A DNA stretch of 64,000 nt from JAAFIW01 sp031414805 (lineage in GTDB: Bacteria; Pseudomonadota; Gammaproteobacteria; Burkholderiales; Burkholderiaceae_C). The stretch is from positions 1 through 64,000 of the forward strand of contig JANOQJ010000059.1 of the NCBI GenBank assembly GCA_031414805.1. Direction: 5' to 3'. The notes beneath the pieces were generated by a model that searched no databases, was not told the origin of the DNA, and saw only the letters and a list, made by a program, of their open reading frames with translations. The first letter of the stretch is position 1, and the number at the start of each line of letters is the position of its first letter. This document shows, piece by piece, positions 34,977-41,608 of this stretch. The position numbers and the translations under genes are program-made.

Positions 34977-35112
34977 ACGGGTCTCCAAGATAAATTTAAC
35001 AACCACATCACCTTAGCCTGCCGCAGATAATTGAAAAAGCAGCATTTACAAGAGCGTTACTTCTCTTTTTCCAGGGGGTTTGGAAACAGTTTGTTGAGCG
35101 TTTGTGCGGCGT

Positions 35113-35628
35113 TCACCGACGTGTGCGCCGCTTGATGGCAATGCGAACGCGCCAGACCAGCTTAACCAGCACATACCCCAGGACCGCTCCACCCACTGCA
35201 AAAAGCCCCATGCCGAGTACGGTGGGCCAACCATAGTCTGCCAGCCACGACCCGGCAGCAAAGCCTTGCGACGCCGTGCTGACCAGAGGCCCACCCAGAA
35301 TCAGGGAGCCGAATTGATAGGCCAGCCAGAGCCAGAAACCGATCGTCAGCGGGTTGGTCACCATCGTCATGGCGGCGGCGGCTGGTATGTTGGCGCGCCA
35401 CCACGTGCAATGCGCCGTGGCTGCCACGATTTGCCCAAACGGGATGACAAACGCCCAAAATGTGCCCACCGCCACCCCACGCGCGACCGCTTCGTGCTGC
35501 AGCCGCCACAATTTTGGGTCGAGGACCCGGTTGGCAATAGGCCGCAGCCACGGATGGGCGGTTAGCGCGTCACGGGTGGGAAGTGATTGCCGAAACCGAT
35601 CAGTCCAATGCTGGGTTTGCTGCGTCAT
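35113..35628 (-). CDS. DUF2062 family membrane protein
   Basis: A 171-residue protein with three to four hydrophobic segments. The conserved features of DUF2062 are visible: the short helix before GVAVGTFWAFVIPFGQIVAA and the polar MVTNPLTIGFWLWLAY loop. The C-terminus is strongly basic (RVRIAIKRRTRR). The family is widespread and uncharacterised. It reads in the same direction as the Tim44-like gene with a 136-base gap. Confidence 0.85.
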   Translation of the reverse strand: MTQQTQHWTDRFRQSLPTRDALTAHPWLRPIANRVLDPKLWRLQHEAVARGVAVGTFWAFVIPFGQIVAATAHCTWWRANIPAAAAMTMVTNPLTIGFWLWLAYQFGSLILGGPLVSTASQGFAAGSWLADYGWPTVLGMGLFAVGGAVLGYVLVKLVWRVRIAIKRRTRR

Positions 35629-35775
35629 GGATACCTGATCGTCGTTATTTGAATCGGTTGACGATGCCGACTTAACCGTTGATAAACCAGCATGAATTTA
35701 CGGTTTGATACTTCTGTTTTTACGAAGCGAACGGACACCGACTCTCTTGGATGACAACCTACTCGACGTGTTAAA

Positions 35776-35836
35776 TGCTATCCAATTAATAGCTGTTTGA
35801 GCAGCATCGGAAAGGGCTGATGCCCGATTTGACTTG
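35776..35836 (+). repeat. Dispersed intergenic repeat, copy 4
   Basis: TGCTATCCAATTAATAGCTG followed by TTTGAGCAGCATCGGAAAGG and GCTGATGCCCGATTTGACTTG. The core has a T in place of C (AGCTGTTTGAGCA). Its tail is interrupted by the REPIN-like element that begins at 35837. The remaining part of the 35629-36013 gap, 35629-35775, shows no gene. Confidence 0.8.
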
Positions 35837-35975
35837 ATTAGATACATGCCTCAGATCGTCATTCCCGCGCAGGCGGGAATCCACCTTTGGCGTACTCAAC
35901 CCTTGCTACGGCAAGACCTCGCACCTGGATTCCCGCCTACGCGGGAATGGGTAGCGTCTGAGGCATGTATCTAAT
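35837..35975. mobile_element. REPIN-like element with 19-base perfect terminal inverted repeats
   Basis: ATTAGATACATGCCTCAGA at 35837-35855 is perfectly inverted at 35957-35975. Inside are two palindromes of the ATTCCC-N8-GGGAAT type (35861-35880 and 35930-35949, the type called dRS3 in Neisseria) in inverted arrangement. The flanks carry a 12-base direct repeat, CGATTTGACTTG, at 35825-35836 and 35980-35991. No transposase is encoded, so it would be moved in trans. Confidence 0.75.
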
Positions 35976-36013
35976 CAGGCGATTTGACTTGGATTAAGTG
36001 CCTACCCATCGCG

Positions 36014-36631
36014 CTACTTCAAACTCGCCCATTCCCCCACCCCCACGCGCGCCACCACGATCCAGCTTTTGCCCTCTGGGCGCACCACAACCGCCTCGCC
36101 TTCGGCCAGATGCGGCGGGCCTGCGATGGTGCGAAACGGGGTGCCGTGGCCGACCATCCAGCGGTTGGTGCCGGCGGGTACGGGCTGGGCCAGCAGCTGC
36201 TTCAAGCCGGGGTAGTCGCCTTCTTGCCCTTCGCGGATGGCAGGTGTGGGCACGGCGCGCTGCAGCATCAAGGTGGCGGTGTCCATGGTGCGGCAGTAGG
36301 GGCTGGCCAGCACGGGTGAGGTGGGTAATTTGAGCGCCACGATCTGCTTGCCGATCTGCTGCGCGTCGGTGCGGCCCTGGGGCGACAGCAGGCGCTGGTT
36401 GGCGCAGTCGGTGTAGCTGGTCATGGCCGCGTCGTTTTTGGAAAAATCGGTGGCGGTGTGGCGAAAGTAAATGACATAGCCGCCTTGGCGCAGGGCGGTG
36501 GCCAGGTGGTTGTGTGGGATGGCTTGGGCGCTGTCGGGGGCGGAGGTGGTGGTTGACGAGATGGGCGTTTGGGCCATGACGGCGCTGGCCAGCAGGGCGA
36601 TCAGTCCCAAAAGATAGCGTGGTGCGTTCAT
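36014..36631 (-). CDS. Exported histidine phosphatase-superfamily protein
   Basis: A 205-residue protein with a Sec signal (LLGLIALLASAVMA). The phosphatase signature is YVIYFRHTATDFS, in which RHT replaces the usual RHG, and the second catalytic part is MVGHGTPFRTI with the second histidine. The arginine in ASPYCRTMDTA completes the site. It probably acts on phosphoesters in the periplasm. Its start overlaps the stop of the dioxygenase-like gene by four bases, so the two are co-translated. The RHT variant is common in this secreted branch. Confidence 0.82.
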   Translation of the reverse strand: MNAPRYLLGLIALLASAVMAQTPISSTTTSAPDSAQAIPHNHLATALRQGGYVIYFRHTATDFSKNDAAMTSYTDCANQRLLSPQGRTDAQQIGKQIVALKLPTSPVLASPYCRTMDTATLMLQRAVPTPAIREGQEGDYPGLKQLLAQPVPAGTNRWMVGHGTPFRTIAGPPHLAEGEAVVVRPEGKSWIVVARVGVGEWASLK

Positions 36632-37263
36632 GCTTTCACCACCAGTGGGAAATCAGTCACCCAGCCATCCTGCCCGCGCGAAAACGCCGCATCCAGCAAG
36701 CTGCGCTCCTCAGGCGCAAGCCCGCGCACCAAAAAGTCGCGGCTGTTGGCGGGCTCGCCCGCCACATACATCTGCGTGGTGAGCAATTCCCGCGTGCCCA
36801 GCTTGACCTTCACATGAATATGCGGTGGCCGACCCGCATAGGCCACCGGTTTGATGGTGCGAAAGCGGTAGCGCCCGTCGGCCCCCACCTGCACCTTGCC
36901 AAAGCCCTGGAAGGGCCTGGACACGTTGCCCGTCATGCTGCTGTGGCGGTACACACCTTCGTGGTCGCACTGCCAGATCTCCACCACCGCGCCCGACACC
37001 GGCTTGCCCTGCACATCTGTGACCACGCCAGATACCCACGCGGGCTGGCCCCCGGTGTAGGCCACCGCGCCGTTTTTCAGCAGATCGGCATCGGCGTCTT
37101 GCAGGGCCTGGTCGGGGTAAAACGGGCCTTCTGACTGGGATGGCGTGAGGCGGAGCGGTGTTTGTGCGTACACCGGATGCAACAACAAGCTGGGCAGCGC
37201 CACACCGGCAGCCAGTGCGGCGGATGTGCGCAGGGCAAGGCGACGGGTTGAAGGCTGGGTCAT
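36628..37263 (-). CDS. Exported intradiol ring-cleavage dioxygenase-like protein
   Basis: A 211-residue protein with an N-terminal RRLALRTSAALAAGVALPSL, a Tat-like twin-arginine region. The intradiol fold is indicated by SEGPFYPD, VSGAVVEIWQCDHEGVYRH, GRYRFRTIKPVAY and PPHIHVKV. The two tyrosines (VYRH and RYRF) and two histidines (HIH) are the usual ferric iron ligands. It lacks the longer substrate-binding lid of catechol or protocatechuate enzymes. Tat export fits an iron cofactor loaded before export. It is translated together with the histidine phosphatase; substrate unknown. Confidence 0.8.
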   Translation of the reverse strand: MTQPSTRRLALRTSAALAAGVALPSLLLHPVYAQTPLRLTPSQSEGPFYPDQALQDADADLLKNGAVAYTGGQPAWVSGVVTDVQGKPVSGAVVEIWQCDHEGVYRHSSMTGNVSRPFQGFGKVQVGADGRYRFRTIKPVAYAGRPPHIHVKVKLGTRELLTTQMYVAGEPANSRDFLVRGLAPEERSLLDAAFSRGQDGWVTDFPLVVKA

Positions 37264-37351
37264 GGCGGGCTTTCGGGGGTGTTTCCGCCCTGACAGACGA
37301 TGCCAGTCGCGCCAAAGTTCCTGGGTGGGGTTGCGTCTCTGTCAACCGTGT

Positions 37352-37412
37352 CACTATGATTTATATAGCTGCTTGAGCAGTATTCACAAGGGCTACCGGC
37401 CAATTTGACTTG
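37352..37412 (+). repeat. Dispersed intergenic repeat, copy 5
   Basis: CACTATGATTTATATAGCTG, CTTGAGCAGTATTCACAAGG and GCTACCGGCCAATTTGACTTG. It is close to the consensus including the tail GGCCAATTTGACTTG, which the copy at 35776 also shows. Confidence 0.85.
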
Positions 37413-37455
37413 TATTTTGTATTTTCGTAGCTACCCAGGTCACAACAGAGTGTCT

Positions 37456-37609
37456 TGCTCCTTCCCGCCTTTGGGGGAAGGTTGGGATGGGGGCTTTCGG
37501 TCAGACACAACGCCCCTGCGCCAGAGTGAACACATGCGAACGACAGCACAGGTGCGAGCGGCTACACGCGCATGCCCCCATCCCTGCCTTCCCCCAGCGG
37601 GGGAAGGGG
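37456..37609. repeat. Pair of inverted GGGGGAAGG hairpin elements
   Basis: The left arm is TGCTCCTTCCCGCCTTTGGG then GGAAGGTTGGGATGGGGGC (37456-37494). The right arm GCCCCCATCCCTGCCTTCCC then CCAGCGGGGGAAGGGG (37574-37609) is its imperfect inverse. Each arm is itself a hairpin. The right arm overlaps the 3-prime end of the redoxin gene, giving that protein the tail PLPPLGEGRDGG. Confidence 0.65.
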
Positions 37610-38107
37610 TTCTTCAGGCTGCGCCACCAGCTGACCCAGGAATGCACCCAGCGGCAAATCATCCAGCATGCCAAAGTGACTCAAGGCCACCGCGCCTTGC
37701 CGGTCAATCACCATTAGGCTGGGCGTTCCGCGAAATCCGTAGGTTTTCATCGTTTGGGGAATGGCCTGGCCGGGTACGGCGGCGTCGATGCCCACCGGGA
37801 AGGGCACGCGGTACTCGTGCATGAACACCTGCAGCGCGGCAGGGCCCATCACCGCGTGGTGCTCAAACACCGTGTGCAGGCCCAACACCACCAAATCTTC
37901 ACGCGCAAAAGCCTGGTGAATCTTGATGGCTTGTGGAATGCCGTGCGACACACAGGCCGGGCACAGCATTTGGAAAGCATGCAGCACGACCACCCTGCCA
38001 CGCAGCTCGGCCAGCGAAGCGGGCGGGGTGGCACCCAGCCATTGCGAAACCTGCAGCGCCGGTGCCTGTTCAGTCCGTTCAGATGGAGTGGTTTGGGGGG
38101 TGGTCAT
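37562..38107 (-). CDS. Redoxin-domain protein (peroxiredoxin/TlpA-like)
   Basis: A 181-residue cytoplasmic protein of thioredoxin fold. VVVLHAFQMLCPACVSHGIP carries the CPAC active site, and GFRGTPSLMVIDRQG has the cis-proline. It looks like a thiol-dependent reductase or peroxidase without signal peptide. The start is taken as ATG at 38107; a GTG nine bases upstream is possible. The last dozen residues (PLPPLGEGRDGGMRV) come from a repeat element that extends into the frame, so the natural C-terminus has probably been replaced. Confidence 0.75.
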   Translation of the reverse strand: MTTPQTTPSERTEQAPALQVSQWLGATPPASLAELRGRVVVLHAFQMLCPACVSHGIPQAIKIHQAFAREDLVVLGLHTVFEHHAVMGPAALQVFMHEYRVPFPVGIDAAVPGQAIPQTMKTYGFRGTPSLMVIDRQGAVALSHFGMLDDLPLGAFLGQLVAQPEEPLPPLGEGRDGGMRV

Positions 38108-38305
38108 GGCGTTCACTTTACGCCGCGGGGTTCAGCGCGACCTTGGGAAAGTCCAGCGGTAAGTCCAGCGCCACGTTGATGCACGTCGTCGGCTGTGACT
38201 TGGGCGCGGTGGGTCACCATTTGAACGGCAAAGCCCTGTCACACGTTTTTGCGCAGCGGGTGGGCGTTTGCCTCGCGTGTGGTGGAGCGCGAGGCTTTGC
38301 CACAA

Positions 38306-38365
38306 ATACTATGATTTTGATAGCTGCTTGAGCAATGAATACATGGGCTGGTGGCGGTTTTGATC
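38306..38365 (+). repeat. Dispersed intergenic repeat, copy 6
   Basis: ATACTATGATTTTGATAGCT, GCTTGAGCAATGAATACATG and GGCTGGTGGCGGTTTTG. The preceding stretch, 38117-38305, contains no gene that I can support. Confidence 0.8.
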
Positions 38366-38395
38366 TGATTTGATCGTTGCAGATTGGGCTCAGTG

Positions 38396-38660
38396 GCATG
38401 CGTAGATGTCGGGGTCGCCCGACAGCGACTCACTTTCTTTTGCTTCGCCAAAATAAAGTAAGCAAAGAAAAGGCGACCCGCAGTCTGGGTCCCTTCGCTT
38501 CGCTGCGGGCACCTTGCGGTGCTCAAACCCAGTGGGGTCATGTGCAAACTCGCCTGCGGCTCAAACAAGCACATGCCCTGATCCACTGGCTTTTGCGCTC
38601 CTCAGCCCAGCCTGAACGGGGTTTGCTGGATACCTTGCTCGGTCCGAACGGAAATTTCAA
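38396..38660 (+). repeat. 265-base long repeat, first copy
   Basis: It begins GCATGCGTAGATGTCGGGG and contains GGCGACCCGCAGTCTGGGTC, CTTGCGGTGCTCAAACCCAG and TGATCCACTGGCTTTTGCGC. The second copy lies at 40205-40626 in the same orientation. Neither encodes a credible protein; the frames read here are the low-complexity type that annotation programs often call in Comamonadaceae. The element is probably non-autonomous. Confidence 0.8.
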
Positions 38661-38675
38661 TCAATCAGGCGTTTG

Positions 38676-39080
38676 CTAACCCGGGCTGCTCGCGTCAGCA
38701 TCCCAAGCCAGCCGCTCCAAATCCCCTAAGGCCACCACCTGCAGCGCGGCCATGTGCGTGCTTTCCAGCTTCACCGGCGGCGCGCAGCCCGCGTCAAACG
38801 CCTCCTGCCAGCGCAGCGCGCAAAGACACCACGCGTCGCCCGCGCGCAGCCCCGGAAAGCGCCGCTGCGGGCGCGGGGTGACCAGGTCGTTGCCCTTCGA
38901 CAGCGAAAACTTCAAAAACGCATCCGTCATCACCGCGCACACCACATGCGTGCCGTGGTCGGTCTCGTCGGTCTTGCAACAACCGTCGCGAAAGTAGCCC
39001 GTCAGCGGGTCAAACGAGCAGGGCACGAGCGGCTGGCCCAGCACATTGCGGGCGGGTGGGGTTTGAGCGCCGTCGTTCAC
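38676..39080 (-). CDS. DUF2237 family protein
   Basis: A 134-residue soluble protein. The DUF2237 pattern is plain: NVLGQPLVPCSFDPLTGYFR, DGCCKTDETDHGTHVVCAVM, RFPGLRAGDAWCLCALRW and LESTHMAALQVV. The five conserved cysteines suggest metal binding. The start is GTG at 39080 overlapping the NnrU stop (GTGA), so it is translated with NnrU; the longer ATG frame (39260) overlaps NnrU and is a shadow. Function not established. Confidence 0.85.
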   Translation of the reverse strand: MNDGAQTPPARNVLGQPLVPCSFDPLTGYFRDGCCKTDETDHGTHVVCAVMTDAFLKFSLSKGNDLVTPRPQRRFPGLRAGDAWCLCALRWQEAFDAGCAPPVKLESTHMAALQVVALGDLERLAWDADASSPG

Positions 39081-39679
39081 AAGCCCACCCCAAACGGCTG
39101 CACCCCAATCAACACCCGGTGCGCCCAAAACGCAAACCCCGCCCAGGCCAGCACGCCCACCACCACGGCAACTACCGTCGCGGAAGCGGTGCCGGCCGGG
39201 TAAACCGTTGCGGCAGCGCGATCCCGCCCCCGCGCCGCGCGAAAGCCCAGCGCCGCCCACACCAGAAAGCTGCCAAACAGCAGCACATCGGACAGGTTGC
39301 CGTTACTGAGCAAATGCGCCAGCGCCCACACTTTGGTGGCCAGCATCATCGGGTGGTGCAGGCGGGCCTTGATGCTGTTGCGCGGCACATAGGTGGCCAC
39401 CAGCAAAATGAACGACAGCAACATCAACAAGCCCGCCACATGACTCATGCCGCGCGGCGGCACCCACAGCACCACCGGCTGCTGCCGCGCCAGGCCGTAG
39501 CCCCACACGATCAGCCCAAAACCCAGCAGCGAGACCACGGTGTACAGCCCTTTCCAGGCCCCATCGCCCCGCTGCGCAATGAAGCGGCTGCGCCAGTCGT
39601 TGGCCACGATGCGCACGGAATGCACGCCCAGGAAGATGAGCAGGCCGAGGATGAGCAGGCCGAGGATGAGGACGGTCAT
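39077..39679 (-). CDS. NnrU family membrane protein
   Basis: A 200-residue integral membrane protein of the NnrU family, named for a gene linked to nitric oxide and nitrite metabolism. MTVLILGLLILGLLIFLGVH is the first span, SVRIVANDWRSRFIAQRG the conserved loop, and PRGMSHVAGLLMLLSFILL and RLHHPMMLATKVWALAHLL the central helices with conserved histidines. These may bind heme, as in the related NnrS/isoprenylcysteine methyltransferase-like folds (inference). It is co-translated with the DUF2237 gene. A truncated copy lies at 41068-41202. Confidence 0.88.
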   Translation of the reverse strand: MTVLILGLLILGLLIFLGVHSVRIVANDWRSRFIAQRGDGAWKGLYTVVSLLGFGLIVWGYGLARQQPVVLWVPPRGMSHVAGLLMLLSFILLVATYVPRNSIKARLHHPMMLATKVWALAHLLSNGNLSDVLLFGSFLVWAALGFRAARGRDRAAATVYPAGTASATVVAVVVGVLAWAGFAFWAHRVLIGVQPFGVGL

Positions 39680-39706
39680 GTGAAGGCTCCTTGGGTGGGT
39701 TTGGTT

Positions 39707-39765
39707 ACTATGGTATTGATAGCTGCTTGAGCAATGAATCTCTGGGCTGGTGGCCGATTTGGCAT
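39707..39765 (+). repeat. Dispersed intergenic repeat, copy 7
   Basis: ACTATGGTATTGATAGCTGC, TTGAGCAATGAATCTCTGGG and CTGGTGGCCGATTTGGCATG. It sits between nnrU and the antitoxin remnant and supplies the aberrant 3-prime end of that remnant. Confidence 0.85.
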
Positions 39766-39917
39766 GTATTCATTCTCCGCGCGCGCTCAATGTCGCCTCG
39801 CGCCGCTGCCAGCAAGCCCAGGCTGTCATCTTCCAGCATATCGGTCAAATAGTCCGCAATAGCCTGCTCGTCGTCCAGGTACTTGGCCGGGTCAAAGGGG
39901 GTTGTTTTAAGGGTCAT
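39708..39917 (-). pseudogene. Truncated HigA-like addiction module antidote gene
   Basis: The first 49 codons (MTLKTTPFDPAKYLDDEQAI, then ADYLTDMLEDDSLGLLAAAR and GDIERARRM) match the N-terminal part of HigA-like antidote proteins that pair with RelE/ParE-type toxins. The DNA-binding helix-turn-helix that should follow is missing. The last 20 codons (NTCQIGHQPRDSLLKQLSIP) are read from the dispersed repeat at 39707-39765. No toxin gene is present next to it. The remnant seems to result from a deletion or insertion involving the repeat. Confidence 0.75.
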
Positions 39918-39975
39918 GAATTGCCTTTCATGGTTTGCGCACTCAAACCGCGCAGTCAGCCTAAGGGAAGTCTAA

Positions 39976-40077
39976 ATGCCCCAACCTCACAACTGGACGC
40001 GCAGCCAAACACTGGCGGCGCTCCATACCTACCTGCAGGTATTCAACGTGCCCGTTTTGTTGGGCAACAACCTGTAA
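39976..40077 (+). pseudogene. Possible N-terminal remnant of an HNH endonuclease-like gene
   Basis: Starts MPQPHNWTRSQTLAALHTYL, a pattern (NWTR..-LAL..-Y) found at the N-terminus of HNH nuclease-type proteins in this order. After about 21 residues it diverges and stops, immediately next to the perfect hairpin at 40076. Recognition is tentative, because the segment is very short. Confidence 0.3.
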
Positions 40078-40122
40078 ACACCATGAAATTCGAACATCAG
40101 ATGTTGGAATTTCATGGTGTTT
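40076..40122. repeat. Long perfect hairpin
   Basis: AAACACCATGAAATTC (40076-40091) pairs perfectly with GAATTTCATGGTGTTT (40107-40122), and inside the loop AACAT pairs with ATGTT across CAG. A second small stem GAGG-CA-CCTC follows. A strong RNA hairpin with a T-run (GGTGTTTTTG), so it could terminate transcription from either side, or be the end of a transposable element. Confidence 0.65.
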
Positions 40123-40204
40123 TTGAGGCACCTCAGGCTGGCTCGCTCGTTAATTGTGCGAAAGCCAAGCCTTGCAAACCCGCGCAATTCAGCACCGGCT
40201 TGCA

Positions 40205-40626
40205 GCATGCGTAGATGTCGGGGGTCTCCCGACAGCGACTCACTTTTCTTTGCGTCGCCAAAGAAAAGTAAGCAAAAGAAAGGCGACCCGCAGTCTGGGT
40301 CCCGTCGCGAAGCGACGGGAAACTTGCGGTGCTCAAACCCAGTGGGGTCACGTGCAAACTCGCCTGCAGCTCAAAAGGGAACCTCTGCACAAGTCCTTGT
40401 GGAACTGTGGCGTGCGGATCGGGATGGGGTGCAAGGCGTCTTTTTGCAGCCAATAGCGGTGCTATTGGCAATAAAAGCAACGCAGCAGACCGCCCGAGAC
40501 CGCGCGATCACAGGCCGCAAGGACTTGTGCAGAGGTTCCCAGGCACATCCCCTGATCCACTGGCTTTTGCGCTCCTCAGCCCAGCCTGAACGGGGTTTCT
40601 GCGTCTCAGTCCGAACGGAATTTCAA
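40205..40626 (+). repeat. 265-base long repeat, second copy, interrupted by a MITE
   Basis: Same unit as at 38396-38660, beginning GCATGCGTAGATGTCGGGGG and ending near GTCCGAACGGAATTTCAA. It is split by a 162-base inserted element at 40377-40538. The two halves join in register with the first copy (CTCAAA to GGCACAT versus CTCAAACAAGCACAT). Confidence 0.8.
40377..40538. mobile_element. 162-base MITE with 23-base perfect terminal inverted repeats
   Basis: The ends are GGGAACCTCTGCACAAGTCC plus TTG at 40377-40399 and the exact inverse at 40516-40538. The interior holds a small stem CAATAGC-GGT-GCTATTG and no coding frame. The ends look like those of some IS5-like elements (recall, not checked), which would be the source of transposase. 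No convincing target duplication is seen. Confidence 0.8.
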
Positions 40627-40655
40627 GCTCCATCTGGTCGAATCTGTCGTTACAC

Positions 40656-40902
40656 CTACCCCGCCTCAGCCTCCGGCCACAAACCGGGAAAGTAAAACCG
40701 CAGCGCATGCTGCGGCACACCAAAGCGCAGCTTGCCGTAGGGCGAATCGCTGGCCAGCAGCCCGCGCTTGAGCAGCGCCGACACCTGGGCCGTGGCCAGG
40801 CGGTCGCCCAGGCCCAGCATGGCTTTGAAGTCGGCGCGCTCCAGGTCGGCCTGGGTGGCAAACAGGTAGTGCGTGGTGTACTGGATGCGCGATTTGTTGC
40901 GA
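40656..40902 (-). pseudogene. C-terminal remnant of a Fic-family-like protein
   Basis: The minus strand codes for about 80 residues ending in a proper stop: RNKSRIQYTTHYLFATQADL, ERADFKAMLGLGDRLATAQV, SALLKRGLLASDSPYGKLRF and GVPQHALRFYFPGLWPEAEAG. This looks like the winged-helix tail of Fic-family proteins common in this order, though I place it from memory. No start and no HPFxxGNGR motif is present; the match ends near 40902, where unrelated sequence begins. Confidence 0.5.
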
Positions 40903-41067
40903 CATTCCCGGTGCCCCTAACTCGTTGTTTTGTAATGGTTTTTTCACAGCATTGCGTCAATTTTTGCGAGATTATTTGCCAGATTGGTGTACACCTCTTT
41001 CGCTACTATTTGTGTAGCTCACCATGCCGAGTCGCCTTTGGATTGGGGCCGCTTTGATAGCCGTCAG

Positions 41068-41202
41068 CTAGGCCAGCATGTAGAGGAGCTTCCAGGCCCC
41101 ATCGCCCCGCAACGCGATAAATTGGCTGCGCCAGTTGTTGGCGACGATGGGGATGGAATGCACGCCCAGAAAAATCATCAGTTCGAGGATGAGAGCGGGC
41201 AT
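41068..41202 (-). pseudogene. Truncated duplicate of nnrU (N-terminal 44 codons)
   Basis: MPALILELMIFLGVHSIPIV, then ANNWRSQFIALRGDGAWKLL and YMLA before a TAG stop. It matches nnrU at 39077-39679 (LIFLGVHSVRIVANDWRSRF, IAQRGDGAWKGLY) with scattered differences. Only the first fifth of the gene is left. The flank also resembles the sequence upstream of nnrU, so this is an old segmental duplication. Confidence 0.8.
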
Positions 41203-41229
41203 GGCGGCGTTCCGTTGAATGGCTAATTC

Positions 41230-41288
41230 ACTATGCTATTGATAGCTGCTTGAGCAGTATTTATAAGGGCTTGCGCTCAATTCGGCAT
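41230..41288 (+). repeat. Dispersed intergenic repeat, copy 8
   Basis: CACTATGCTATTGATAGCTG, CTTGAGCAGTATTTATAAGG and GCTTGCGCTCAATTCGGCAT. It stands to the nnrU remnant as copy 7 stands to the intact nnrU gene. Confidence 0.85.
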
Positions 41289-41553
41289 ATATAAAAGCCT
41301 CATACTCGCGCAATTTCCAAAGCGACTTTCATGGTTTGCGCCGCGTTAAGCCGCGGATTACGAGCAACTCGCCGCCGCAAAAGGCCTACCTGCAGGCGTC
41401 GACGTCATGAATAAGGTTCCCGAATTTGCAAAGAGAAATAAAAGGTCTGCCATGGTGCAGGTTTGGGTAAGCCAGATTCGGTTTCGAATGGCCGTCTTGG
41501 TCAGCTACGGCGTCACCTGTTGCAGAGGGTAAAATTAAATAAATACGGGACAA

Positions 41554-41598
41554 TTGACACGTCCCTATTTGGGAATGTACACTTCGATCAAATAGGGA
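41554..41598 (+). promoter_or_regulatory. Promoter and inverted-repeat operator of the HigB/HigA-like genes
   Basis: A TTGACA -35 box lies at 41554-41559 with a TACACT -10 box at 41578-41583 (18-base spacer). TCCCTATTTG (41562-41571) is perfectly inverted at 41589-41598 (CAAATAGGGA), so the arms flank the -10 box. GGGAC/GTCCC at 41547-41565 also frames the -35 box. This is where an autoregulating HigA-type protein would bind. Confidence 0.6.
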
Positions 41599-41608
41599 AG
41601 TCGATGCA

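Larger units (their letters stand above)
41203..41608. other. Gene-free stretch before the HigB-like gene
   Basis: Contains the dispersed repeat copy 8, then sequence resembling the region upstream of nnrU (CTTTCATGGTTTGCGC at 41326-41341, CCTACCTGCAGG further on), then an AT-richer region with a promoter and operator for the toxin-antitoxin-like genes. No complete gene was found. Confidence 0.6.

Noticed and set aside
38676..39260. ATG start at 39260 for the DUF2237 gene.
   Set aside because: The extra 60 residues overlap nnrU and look random; a GTG at 39080 overlapping the nnrU stop begins right before the conserved domain.
38377..40695. Short plus-strand frames in the two long-repeat copies.
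   Set aside because: They are repeat-derived low-complexity translations with no family features.
35629..41608. A CRISPR array in the repeat-rich region.
   Set aside because: Repeats are dispersed at irregular kilobase spacing, vary in sequence and have no spacer pattern or cas genes.
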